DNA from: Mastigias papua
Taxonomy: Eukaryota > Cnidaria > Scyphozoa > Rhizostomeae > Mastigiidae
NCBI GenBank assembly: GCA_964019165.1
Contig: OZ025277.1
Location: 5,394,655 to 5,458,654 of the forward strand
Direction of reading: 5' to 3'
DNA length: 64,000 bases
Shown here piece after piece: positions 26,001-64,000 of this stretch. Within the stretch, counting starts at the first letter, position 1; each line of letters opens with the position of its first letter. Under the pieces are notes generated by a model. It was given only the letters and a program-made list of their open reading frames with translations, was not told where the DNA came from and did not search any database. The position numbers were made by a program, and so were the translations under genes.

Positions 26001-26970
26001 CAGAGAATGTGGTAAAACAAGATAACTTCACTGCTGATAACAAAGAAGTGAAGGAATGCACGTAGAATTCTAATTGACAACAAATACCCACAAAGTAGGG
26101 ATCCATATTGATAACATGATAAAACAATCTAGGCGAAATTTCAATGAAAGAATGAATTAAATCAAATTCTGCAGAAATGCCTGAAATATACAGGCAGCCA
26201 AAAAAAAATCTGCCGAAAAATCGACCGTATTTTACCATTAGGGGGCGTTGAACCCTCTAGCCCACCCCCACTAGTTTCGCTCTTAAGTCAACTTACAGAC
26301 ACATGCGCTAACTCTACCGTAAATCAAGCAAAGACGAAGAGGCTTGCTTGGGTCTAAACAGTAGAAACACAAGAATATGTTCAGATTGAAATCGCCAAGA
26401 TACACTGGTGCAGTAGTTGGGGGGAATGGGGATGGGCTACAGTTCCCTATAATAAGATCTGTGGGGAATTCAAAAACTTTCCCATTTTTCGTAATTTTTT
26501 GCACCACAATTATCATATTTGACAAGCTATTAGCCCCGCCCCCCAGAAAAATTACTTCTACGCCCTTGCCAATATCCAGTTTACACAATAAGGAATAAAA
26601 TTGATCCATAACTGATAGACCTTTCACTTGCATAGGAACCCTCGGGATCAATCTACTACCCAGAGAAATTCCTATCTGTAGGGAGAGCGCCCAGTTTTGG
26701 GATTGGTATATCTTGTGTAAACGGCAGGGATCGCGCCCAAACTGATCTGGATGGCAAATAAGGGAAATTCTATAGGCCTACGTTACGAAATGTGAAAAAG
26801 CGTAAAGTTCTTTTCAGGTTTCCAAACTTTTCAAATTATATTACATGGTGGTCCCAAGTAGGCTACACTTTAGAATCAGGGTCGAATTGAAAGATAAATA
26901 TATCCAATTGTCAACAATGATGCAGATCAATAAAACAACCAGACGAACAAGCGACGGCAACCTCTCGTGA
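23019..26970. other. Gene-free stretch
   Basis: No gene is recognised. It contains a CA/CT microsatellite (about 23952-23980). Poly-G/C-flanked segments near 26230 and 26410-26560 look like eroded transposon ends, but I could not pair them. Confidence 0.45.
23952..23980. repeat. CA/CT dinucleotide microsatellite
   Basis: A short CACA run passes into a CTCT run. Confidence 0.85.
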
Positions 26971-26974
26971 TCCA

Positions 26975-27053
26975 TTCAAGCCCTTTGCGGTTCCCCCGAA
27001 ACCTTTCGCGGTCCTTCAGGGGACTGCGGACCCGAGTTTGGGAACCACTAGTC
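26975..27053. mobile_element. hAT-like transposon end (partner end not found)
   Basis: Read on the minus strand, the segment ending near 27052 starts TAGTGGTTCCCAAACTCGGG and continues into CCGCAGTCCCCTGAAGG. TIRs of the type CAGTGGTTCCCAAAC are typical of hAT elements. No matching opposite end or 8-base duplication was identified. Confidence 0.35.
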
Positions 27054-27192
27054 TACATGACAGTGCTATTGCACCTGGACTCTTAGGTCTACAGTCTGGA
27101 CTTAGGCCAAAAACAAACTGAAACCATTAACGCATACAAGGGTTCTCTTGAGGGAATCTAGCAATGCTCCTCAATTTTAACCTATATTTATA

Positions 27193-27297
27193 TACACGTT
27201 TTTTTATAAGAAACCTAGACAGCCTAAAATTTAAGGAACTGTTAGAGCTACAAGGAAATGTTAAGGAACTTTCGAAATTTCTGTGCCATTCTTTACA
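27193..27297. mobile_element. MITE family B, truncated copy 3
   Basis: It starts ACACGTTTTTTTATAAGAAACC and contains TTAAGGAACTGTT and TTAAGGAACTTTCG, segments shared with the copies at 12.2-12.6 and 17.6-18.0 kb. The central part is absent. Confidence 0.45.
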
Positions 27298-28029
27298 GTA
27301 TCGGAAACACATTTTCCTCCACAGATTTACAAGTGTCCACTACAGTATGTTCTATGCGCCTAAAAGCCAATAAGTCGTATGGGAACTACAAACGACAATG
27401 TTTTTTACGTTGTGTTCTCGTTTTCACTACACTTTCTTTCAGTAAATTAAGAAAATCTTAGATCAAAATGTGGCCAGAAAGTAAGAAATACCAGGCCGTG
27501 AGCCACGTTTCTTACTACACAACCGTGTAGGTCACCAGATTGAACTAAAGAAAGCTGCTGTCACCATGGAATCTGTCAAAATAACAACTTATGACGTAAA
27601 AGAATAAAAAAATAACATGTTTCAAAAGTTTCCCATGAATGGAAATGCCCTAATTTATTCGTAAAAGTTAATATTGACTTTTCCACCTTAAGTTTGCTTG
27701 GGCAATTTATCAAACAGTAGAGCTCTTCGGAATAGAAGGTTTTTTCCAATGCTTCGAATTTTCACCTCGGAAGTTTCAGGTTAAACGCATTTCCTGTCAT
27801 GCTTTTCCCATGATCAACTCTTTCCAAGCAATCCTTATGTATGTCTGGTACTAGTCCAGCTATATACCGGAATTAAAGTACAGCTGCCTTCAGTGTCTCT
27901 CCGATTGTAAAGATGGCCATAAATCAAGGAGCATTTTCCAAATAAACAACTTTCTGAACGAACTTCGCGACTTTAAAGAATACTAGCATTTCATTTTGAA
28001 AAAACAGAGCTCTTCGTGGACAGAATATA

Positions 28030-28560
28030 TTCTTGAAGGCCAAATCATACTTCTGCAGCTTGGCTCTGTTGCCAAAGTTGTCAGTTTGTTTCATATATGC
28101 TTTAACAGTTGTAATCTCTCTGCTGCTCTGCGGTAAACCTTATCAAATTGAACTGAGAGTGGAAGTTTTATTTACACTGATTCCAAGACAATACACAAAC
28201 CTCGCTGTTAATAACCTTTTTACCATTGATCAAGACTTTAACAGCTGGTACATCTTTCAACCTTAAAGGATCTCCAAAGAGGATAAGTTCCGTTTTCCCC
28301 TTTTCAGGTTACCTACTAATAAATTTTCTTGAAGCATTCGTGCAATCCGGTCAATCTCGTTATTTATGGAATATTTCACAGTTACTATCAAAACTTAAGC
28401 AACAAATTACAATGTCATCTGAATAAATCAACACATGACAGTCTTCCAGTTGCAGGTGAAAATTACATACGTGCATGGCAAAGAGAATAGGTCCGGCCCC
28501 AAAATGGAACCATGAGGTACACCACTGGTACAGGTAACATTAGTTGCTAGAGCAAATATG
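28030..28560 (-). mobile_element. LINE reverse-transcriptase fragment with YSDD box (pseudogene)
   Basis: On the minus strand TSGVPHGSILGPD lies near 28545-28500, a YSDD catalytic box at 28425-28414, and KTELILFGDPLRLKDVP near 28300-28250. The order and spacing are those of the palm and thumb of a non-LTR reverse transcriptase. Frame changes and stops show it is dead. It does not continue the fragment at 20.5 kb, so it is a separate insertion. Confidence 0.75.
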
Positions 28561-30216
28561 CTAAAAGTAACCATTTAATTTTCGTCCAAATAAGTATAAT
28601 CAGATTCCAACAAAATTCAAGGATATAATGCTTTCCATTGCCGATAAGTTTGGCACAGCTAACTAACACATGGTATATCGCCCTAAGCAGATGCTCCCGG
28701 TGGGTATCAGTAATTAACCACTAATAACAAAACTCTTTTCATATTGAAGCCTCAAATCTCTTCTCAAAGGAGGCTTTTTGGCAATCAGGTTCGAAGAGTC
28801 CTATACAATTTTTTCTTAGAAAATGAGCCCGTTCCGAAGAAAACAGCACCTGGTCCTTATGTATAGAGGTTTCTTATTTGCGGGAGTTCATAATGTAAAA
28901 AAGACAGTGGCCTCAGGCGTCAAAAAGCCATGAGACGTTTCACACTGCCACTTGAATCCTTAGCAAATTATACAAAAAATGGGATATTAGGTAACATCTG
29001 GTATTTGTAAATGAATGAAAAGCAAAAGAACTAGATGAATTAAAATATTTAAAGAAAAAGATGACAAACGCACTGAACAAAAGGACAGGTTGCTTAACAT
29101 CATCAATTTTAATGCTAAACATAACAACTGTGCCAAAAGCTTCCTTTTCGCTTTGCCTGCAAATGAGGGCGATGCCCACAAGTCTGCTCTATTGAGAACA
29201 ATATGACGTTGTACACCCACGGTAAAAGAGAGCAGTAGAACAGCATTCCTTTAGGCAAAAAATTCCCAACTCTTATATACGAAAACCATATGTGGAGCAT
29301 AAGCAGAACAATTTATCCCTTAGGATAATAATACGTGCACATTTTTACACGGATCAGAGCATAACATACGTTGAAGAGGATAGGTTACTACAGGTCTAGA
29401 TAACTTTGCTGAAAACCTCTGTTGAGGAAATCAGTAGGCAAGAATAGCCTACAGCACATAAAGGAAAAACATGACCCTCTAAAACTGTTACTGAAGACAA
29501 TTCTTCTCTATAAACAACTTCAAAGAATGTAAGACGACAACTTAGTAACCAAGGATAAAGGATTAGCGACTACAATAACCATAATAAAATTAAGCACAGT
29601 CTTTAAGATTATGGAATATGATAACAAAAGTATTCTAATACAACAATGACTCTCATAAAACTTTTTGGCAAAACAGGCATCTCAGCAGGAGACAAATCAG
29701 CAACAAAGAATAAGTCTCGAAAGAACCACACAAAAGAGATGTTGCCCCCGTAGTGACTATCTCTAAGTCAATTTCATTACAAGGGCGCATACTGCTGTAA
29801 ATTGCATTCTGTGGCAAGCTGAACCATGCAGAAGTTCTGTGCTTCTTATCATAAACTTCTGATTACATTACGAATTCAGCTAGCAACCATGCTAACGACG
29901 TAATTAAATTTATTCTAATTACGTAAATCATGCATTGATGTTGCCTGTCTCTGATCTCAAAGCAAATCAGGAAGATCTACGCCTGTTCACTTGTGTGCTG
30001 AGAACATACGTATTTGTGGCAAGCTCAATGCATCGACAACTTATCCCTTGAAAACATACCAAAACTTCGGTAACCTTGCAACTAAGAATCATCATGAACT
30101 GCTAAATGGGCCAATTTCAAATGCCAGTGCCATACTTTATCATGCACATCATATTCATTTACCAGTATCCAATAAATCTACTCCTTATTCGCCTGGTGTA
30201 CTGAGCAGGCTGGTAG

Positions 30217-30320
<104 letters not shown>

Positions 30321-33300
30321 GTACATATATGTAGCAGCACAAAGTGAATATATATTCTCTAGAAGAAAGTGGCTTCTAAGAGAGTAGAATTCGACAGTCC
30401 AAAAAGCCAAGAAAGTTCAGTACTAGCATTTTGAGGCCTAAGAAAAGTCGGTAGGTTGTGCACCTTTAAAATTCAAATAATCACGTGAGACAATCAACAT
30501 TTTTAGGAATCTGGGACAGCATCCTTTGAATGGCATTTTCTTACCAACAAAGACATCTACTAAAATGTTTTTTTTTTCGGATTTAAAAACAAGGCATTTC
30601 AAATGTATAAAAAATGTAAGCATGGGGTTCCAGCCTATATGTGCCAGGATTTTTGTTTAAGAAAGCAGGAAACTGCCCCAAATTACCCCGGTTTACCCTA
30701 CTTAAATGGTATAGATTTCTTGCGATAACATATGTGGTAGAGTGTTATGTTTGTTTAGTGTTTTTCTGTCCGTGTTAAAATGCAGTGCTAGGCAAACTCG
30801 ATTATTCTTGCTAAGAAAATTGTAAGAAAGTTCCAGTACTGAAAGCATAAAAATGCCAAGAAGGTTGCAGTGCTAGGTGATAAAAAACTTTCGTACAAAC
30901 GACGTGTACGGTATTATTAGCACATCATATTCGTATACAAACCTGAAGCTGAAGGGTGGGGTTCTTGGGTGGTTTGACCAAGGCTCTATTGAATGTATTT
31001 CATGTAAAGTTATTCGATAAAGCCATATTATATGTAAGTGTCTCTCATAGCAGGGAGACGATGACTCCGAGTGTTTTCCTGCCGTGAGAGGCACAGTCAA
31101 ATGTATCTCTATGTTAGGTATTAGTTGTGTTTTTCTTTTAAATTTACATAAAAAAACCTGAAGCCAAAAAACTCACTCAAAATATGATACGGAATTCAAC
31201 AAACCACATACGTCATTTACTGGCAAAATGAGACGAGACTGTCTAAAAGTTATTTCTTCAGTCCCCTTGAAAAATATCGAATTACCTCCCTGTATTATTA
31301 AAAAATGAAATGAAAAATAAAAAAGAAATGAAACTTCGTCGTAAAATAAGTTCCTCCGAAAATCACTCTTCTGCTGCGAAGGAGCGGATCTCTAAGATGT
31401 AACCTTATAACAAGCCGTCACCACACCTTCCATTCATCGCTTGATATATGGGGTAAATTGCTACATGTAAGCTTTCAAGACGCGGGGTTAAGTTACAAAA
31501 AACCAAGACTGCTACGAAATTGTGATTACAACTCATGCTAAAATTTTTATATAGATTCAGTCGTTAAGGCACCTTTTGCAAGTATCGTTCGAAGCAGCTC
31601 CGTCATATCGACAAAAGATAAAAACCTCTACCAAACAATTGGATGGCATGTGGTAAGCTCATTTTAGCCTTGGATTTATCAAATGAGATAGCATCGAAGA
31701 AATTCAAAGAAATGAATCGTGAGGCACTGTCTAATGGATGAGTAATTTGACTACAAAACAAATACTTGAGAAGAGGGGATAGAAAACTGTATAACCAGGA
31801 ATGAAAAAGATCAAAGAATGCTTAGATTGAGTGTAAGATAACCACACAACCAAGGTAAGGAGCAATATCTACAGACAAAATCACGGGTTAAAATGGATTG
31901 GGTAGACAAGGGTAATATGGGTCACTTTCTAGGGTTTTGAAAATGAATCTCAAAATCTCAGATAACGGGTATGCATTCTCTCACAAAATCATACCATCAG
32001 AGCAAGTGGCACCTTGACAGCCTATTTAGAAGATTTTAATTCAGTGGAGTAGACTGTCTTATCTAGGAAGACTCTTCAAGATATCCTGACAACGCGTTAG
32101 CTTCAAAAAATTTACAGACATGGGTAATTTGGGTCACATGTTTTAACACAAAATGCAAGCGTTTCTTTCTGCTCAAAAATAGCTCATAGCACTGCAGTCA
32201 TGACATAGGGAACTATGTAGAAAGCCTATGGCCATGTGAATTGCAAAAACCAAGTAACTGCTTCTTATCAATGTGAATAATAAACCTCAATAATAAAAGA
32301 AACGAGAAATAAAGAGCTAGCACTTAGGTCCAGCGTTATTATCGTCGAAAGCAAATTAACATATACACTTGGACCTAGCTTACTGACGTATCTCTACTAC
32401 TTAACAAGTAACTGCATCATAGAGATAAAACCGCTGCTACTAAAACTCTGCGAAGGACATTGAGATTTAGAAAATTCACTTTTATTATACCTACAGATAG
32501 CAATCAAGCCATGGGTATAGAAAGGAGCTGGAGTAATTCATAGAAGAAAGATTGGAGAGAATATCATCGGCAATGGGATAGAAAATTACAGAGTCCTAAT
32601 ACAAATGGCTTGCGATTAGCACCGCTTGACTACAGCAGTAGATAAAGTGGATGATAGAAACACATCAAGTCCAAAATAGAGCTTGTATGCTGTTGAGATA
32701 ATCATTTCCTTATCTCACCAAAGTGGAATCCTCTCAACCAATAGCGGGAACACTGTCTATTCATTCATCTGTCAAGTTTATTGATTTGATTTTAAAAAAC
32801 ACAAGAACCTCTTACCAATAAAATATACCAATGCTTTGAATAAAGTGATTTAGCTTTAATGCATATCATATCGTAAAACAAAGCTGAATACTTTTCACCG
32901 TCAATAAACAGTGTGAAGTAAGATTAAATCACTGGCCATATTCAAAAATAACTCCCAAATAAAAACACAGCGATTAGGCTTGGATACAAAGTCGATGGAG
33001 CACAACGAAGTTATCAACAATATGCTTCCAGAAAGTGCAACAATGGATAACATAGTTTCCCAGGACCCTACTAAGAGGCATAAAAATTCGGCTTTAACAG
33101 CCTATTCACAGACAGTAAAGATCTGTTGCTAAGTCGAAGGAGAACACCATAAGGCGTCTTTGAAGTTACGCGTGTTATTATAAGTAAGACTTTTGGACCA
33201 GTGCTTAAACTTTCTTATCCTTCTCTTAATTTCAGTTCTAAAACTTACAAAAAATTTCCTCAACAGAAATATTTGAAATTGTGTATCACTACGATGTTGC

Positions 33301-34138
33301 AAAGGCAGAAAGGCATTCCTACAATTGAAATCTCTTGATTCAGTAGCAATGCGGTTATTAATATATCTAAATCCATAAGAAAAGGCAACACGAAAGCCAA
33401 GATAGATTAAAGCCTAAGAATTACTGGTGGTATGTGGTAGCCCTGATCAGCATGCCAACAAACATTCTCATTTGAACAGGCCTTCTGTTACTTGAAGCAA
33501 AGGAAATGGAAACTTCATAGCACTTCTCAAGCATTGGGTATTCTCTTTGTAAAATAACCATCTATGAATTCAAAACTACATTTATGACATAGCAACAATA
33601 TTCTAATGAAATTAAATGATAAAATTAAATGACGTGGCCCTTATATTCCGTACAGGTAATTCAAAATACATCCCTGGCATATTGCGTATTAAGGTAAGTT
33701 TCAAACACCCATATTCGTTCTCAATCAATGTTTTTTGCATTCACTGGAATTGAAAGGAAACTTAGTTTGCAACACGTGGCATTCATAAAATACAGGCAAG
33801 TCTGGACTCAAGATCTCTTGAGTTTTGAATGGGGAAGAAACACGAGTACCCAGAGACATTGACCATCAAAAGGTATCTGCCCCTGCTGTAATATTCCATA
33901 AATGTATCTAATCCCCTTCGTGATCAATTTGAACTTATCAAAAAGGTATTGCCCAGCTTTTCATGCTTTTATACATGTAAGAGTTTTCCAACTCCTCCAT
34001 ATATTTCAAACCTTCCGTGTATTGAGTGTAATGGAAATTCCCAATTTCTCATTTTCATACAAACTTCCAGTTTATTTGACACCAGTATGCTCTACTAAAC
34101 AAGCCAAAGAAAGCCATGCCCAACGAAGAATACTACGT

Positions 34139-34200
34139 CACACCATACAATACAATACCATTCCATACCATCCATAAAACACATGACCATACCATACCCA
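34139..34200. repeat. Degenerate CATAC/CCATA pentanucleotide tract
   Basis: Imperfect repeats of ACCATAC, AATAC and CCATT over about 60 bases. Confidence 0.75.
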
Positions 34201-35840
34201 ACCATGGCTTACCCAAATCCATGTTAAACCATCACGAAGTATTATAATATACAACATAAAACAGTAAAAAACACACTGCTGCATATATCTTTTGCTACTT
34301 AAAGCTAGTAATTCAGCTCCTATGGGTTCATATCAAAATAAACCTAAGATGAACACAAATGGTTCAAGAATAAAAAGGTCAGCCGAAGCAACGCAGATTG
34401 ACACTTTAAGCATACGAATAACTCAAACCAGGTTAGAAAAAATCGCAGAAAATTACGACTGCACAGTCAAAAGTGGGAAAATTGGCGGAGTACTATGCAA
34501 CTTCCTAAACACAAACACCTCCTACTGAAAGAAAACGAATGCAATCCACAATTTAAACATTCCAAGAAAAAGGTGATATCAGGTGCATTACTGAAATGAT
34601 TGTTAATAAAATGCCCACCAATATATGTACAGTTTCTGTGAGAGAGTCTAAGAGAAATGTTGCAAAATTGCGGCTAGTAAATCGGTACGTATGCAAGACA
34701 AGAGAGGGGTGTAAATTGAGAGCGGTCTAACTTGGGAAATTTTATTGCGTATATGCTATGTGAATTGTCCTTTGATAAGAAATCCTAAACAGGATTTGGT
34801 ACGCGGGTAGAAGGAAGCACACAACCAAAAATAGGACAAATGACACATGATTTTGTACCATCATCTTTCTTTTCATCAGCTAAAATGCGGTGCTTGGGTG
34901 CAAGCATGCAAACGATAATGTAGCTTACACATAACGTAATTGCGAAATTAGAACAAAAACATGAAACATTTCTATTACAAGGGATTTCCTTCTGCATCTA
35001 CAACTTTTTGCAATTACATCCAAACGCATCAAAAGTTCATTCAAAACCTCAAACGCCTATTATCCTTTACAGGGCTACAGGGCGTCGGCTGCTGTTGTAC
35101 TTCAAATGGCTACCACAGGCCCCAATACCGTGCATCAATAGACCCAGCAGTATAAAATCTTCCATGTATCCATGCACAAAATATGACAATAATTTATAAC
35201 ATAAGTCAGATGAATTCAGTTGACTTCGATTATGAATGATAAATGAAACATAAGTATAATTTTCAGAAGCAATTTGCTGCTGCATTTTGCGATAAATAGA
35301 TTTCCCATTTGTGAAGAATCCGAATGTTCGTTTTGAAGGTTTAATTCTCCACATTCACTCACAAACACAACGAAATAAGTTGGATTGAATTTAGTTTTTC
35401 AAGAGAAATTAGTTCGCCTACGACAAAAATCCATAAAATGTAAGGAGATGCTTACGTTATTAGCTCCTCCTTATAGACAAAAAGAAAGAAAATTGATCAT
35501 CTCAAAACCTAAATCTAGAGTAATATTGTTGCATAAAGAAATGCAGTTTCAGAACTTTGTTCCAAAACAAAGATAAAATCAAGGCAGGTGTAATACGGCT
35601 TACTAATTAAATTTACTTGCATTTAACACCGTCAATTTGGATAAAACATAAAAATGTGTAGTAGAACCTTGTCTTGAGAACAAACTTTAAAAACTTAATG
35701 AAAAAGCATTACATGTCTTCTCCAGTATGAGAGCCACGACGAAAAACGTTGCCCGGATGGTTGTTGGAAGCCTCGTTATCTCGATGAAGCCATTTTGATG
35801 TAAAAACACCAGAATTTTGACATAGCCGTATGCAGAAACC

Positions 35841-35894
35841 AGAATTAAGACATAACCGAGAATTAAGATATAACCGTTAATTAAGACATAACAG
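35841..35894. repeat. Three tandem copies of an 18-base unit
   Basis: The units are AGAATTAAGACATAACCG, AGAATTAAGATATAACCG and TTAATTAAGACATAACAG. Confidence 0.85.
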
Positions 35895-37125
35895 AACGCT
35901 TCAAGATGAGCTCGTCCCATCTTCAGCTAACGAATACGAAATAATAAGGGTTATAAAAACTAAAAGTGGAAAAAATGAAAATTCAAACAACCATCCTGGC
36001 GATGTTCTTCCTCGTGGTTCTATACTGAAGTTTATAATCAAGCTGAACCTTATAAATATAATCTGCGACTAATCCTTTTGGAAAACTTGTTTTCTCAACC
36101 CTACCTGTCACTCCTACTAACCTAGAGGCACGTTGTGCATTCATTTTTACCTTCTCAATTCTAAAGCCTGCATAGCTTTTCGAGATCTACCTGAGAAAAC
36201 TGGCTGGGGCAAACAGGCTAGAAAATGTTACACACAAAAGGTTTTAATTTAGAAAAATCTATACTAGCCTTCTAAAACACACAAATAAATAAAAAGAATA
36301 AAACATAAAAATATAGGCTAGTGATAATATGAAAATCAGAGCAGTTTTTCAAAACAAAACCTTTGTAGTAACAAAAGCCAATTGTTCAGATAATAAGTTT
36401 ACATTGTTAAAAACTTTTGCTCTGTTTTGATGATAGCGCAGATTCTTCTGCTTGCCGCAGCAAAAAACGAAATATTAAGCAGGAGGCCTGACACTAGCAT
36501 ATTTGTTGCGAAAGTTAGAAGACAACATTGCCATATCTTATTTAGGTCTATTCCAGAAAAACCCAAATAAATTATATAATAACAGAAAGAAAAATTAAAT
36601 GGACATTAGCATAGTATTTAATCTGTTCCAAATCGTACATAAACTGTACTGTGCGCCAAACATCAATACAAAATATCACAATTATTAGTATTTCATTTCC
36701 ATTTTAGGAGACAGGTTCAAGTAAATTTGCTAGTAATTATGGAGTTCGAAGTGTTTCCAAGGAAAACTTTATGATATGGGAACCCCGTTTATATAATAGC
36801 AATATTTCACTGGACTGATTTACAAGTAAGGACTTCGAGTCATTCTAGGTAGGATCCATTTACATTTATCTACTACGTAATACTGCAAACCGGTGACACA
36901 AGAAAGAAGTGAGGTGGAAAGTAGGACATCAACACCAACTACTCCACCAACGGACTCTACACACATTAGCACAGAGAACTAAAGCAGTTTGAATAGACAA
37001 GTAGTTAACCAAACAACAAAACCGGAAACACATTAAGTACACATTGATGAGTTAGTTTTGCACAACCAAAGTATTTGAAAAACCAAATTAATAGCTAAAA
37101 TCTCAGGTATGCATCTTTCTTATGC

Positions 37126-37131
37126 TTTATT
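37126..37131 (-). promoter_or_regulatory. KPNB1: Candidate poly(A) signal of importin beta-1
   Basis: AATAAA on the minus strand, about 127 bases after the stop codon at 37258. It is the first such hexamer I noticed downstream of the coding end, and it would give a short 3' UTR. Confidence 0.4.
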
Positions 37132-37257
37132 ATATCATCCTTTTGCTAAATTCAATGAAAAAAGTGATGCACTTAGACGACTCGTCGGATCAGAAAATTC
37201 AAGCTATATATTCAGAATCTCAACAAAAAAGTGAGTAGGATAAATTTGCTTACCTAA

Positions 37258-63626
<26,369 letters not shown>

Positions 63627-64000
63627 CTAGAAGAAAACAAGCATGGCTCGTTGTTATTTCCAGGATGAAGGTATCATTGCAAATAATGAATGAAGTACTT
63701 TGCAAATAAAACTTGACTGAAGCATAAATTCCATCTATATCCATATCTACCTGTTACTGCCCACCTTCTTAAACAAAGATTCTGGCAGCATGACAGGGCA
63801 GAATGGAAAGTTAGTTAATAGTTTAAAAATGTAAGTGTATAATTTCAATTGATATGTAGAAGGTAAATCGGTTACCCACTATACTGCTAAGTAAAATAAA
63901 GAAAAGTTCATAAAAGCAAAAATGCTAAACAATGGATTCCAAAGGAGTAATAAATAACAATTATTATTTTTCTGACTCCATAAGCATACATAAGAAGTAA
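63627..64000. other. KPNB1 intron sequence at the right edge
   Basis: No exon encoding the segment expected upstream (human residues ~80-111) is visible on the minus strand, so the next exon lies outside the window. Confidence 0.6.

Noticed and set aside
25900..26238. 112-codon minus-strand open frame
   Set aside because: Aromatic and hydrophobic-rich, with no domain recognised; insufficient evidence for a gene.
26998..27030. Hammerhead-like string CCTGAAGGACCGCGAAAGG on the minus strand
   Set aside because: The core reads CTGAAGG, not CTGANGA, and the surrounding sequence is a hAT-like terminus.
63627..64000. A further 5' exon of importin beta-1
   Set aside because: No minus-strand segment matches the expected residues before CVASIA, and no acceptor/donor pair encloses a suitable frame.

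Overview
This is nuclear DNA of a multicellular animal. It is AT-rich, with spliced genes, GT-AG introns, long AT microsatellites and many decayed transposable elements. The phylum cannot be fixed from the sequence. The Krüppel-like factor keeps the KLF6/7 N-terminal motif, the importin is clearly but not closely related to the human protein, and the mobile elements are Penelope-like, LINE, hAT-like and Tc1. Together these fit an invertebrate, possibly a cnidarian, but that is only a guess.

Two host genes are supported, both on the minus strand. A KLF6/7-type zinc-finger transcription factor is complete at 7038 to 5773, in two coding exons encoding 282 residues. An importin subunit beta-1 (KPNB1) gene enters from the right edge and runs from 63626 to 37258. 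I could place 20 exons, and the reading phase agrees at every junction. They encode 760 residues, matching roughly human residues 112 to 876. The N-terminal exons lie beyond position 64000.

The rest is repeats. Positions 1 to 5700 hold a DNA transposon (158-1422) and a GAT trinucleotide array. Positions 7500 to 37250 contain no gene I can support. They hold LINE reverse-transcriptase remnants (14.2, 20.5-20.8 and 28.0-28.6 kb), several small families of non-autonomous elements, a TA-flanked element at 22.5-23.0 kb and a 96-base AT array. The importin introns are crowded with a dead Tc1 element (TIRs and TA target duplication intact), a hAT-like MITE with an exact 8-base target duplication, a TA-flanked 821-base element, a snap-back element, LINE and Penelope-like remnants, and three AT arrays of 127 to 152 bases.

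The most interesting signal is a hammerhead ribozyme core on the minus strand at 43105-43047. It lies about 50 bases inside an importin intron, in the sense of the gene and next to an AT array. A weaker second candidate lies at 52774-52737 in another importin intron, also in sense. A Penelope-like GIY-YIG fragment at 61.75-62.06 kb gives a plausible source, since Penelope-like elements are known to carry hammerheads.
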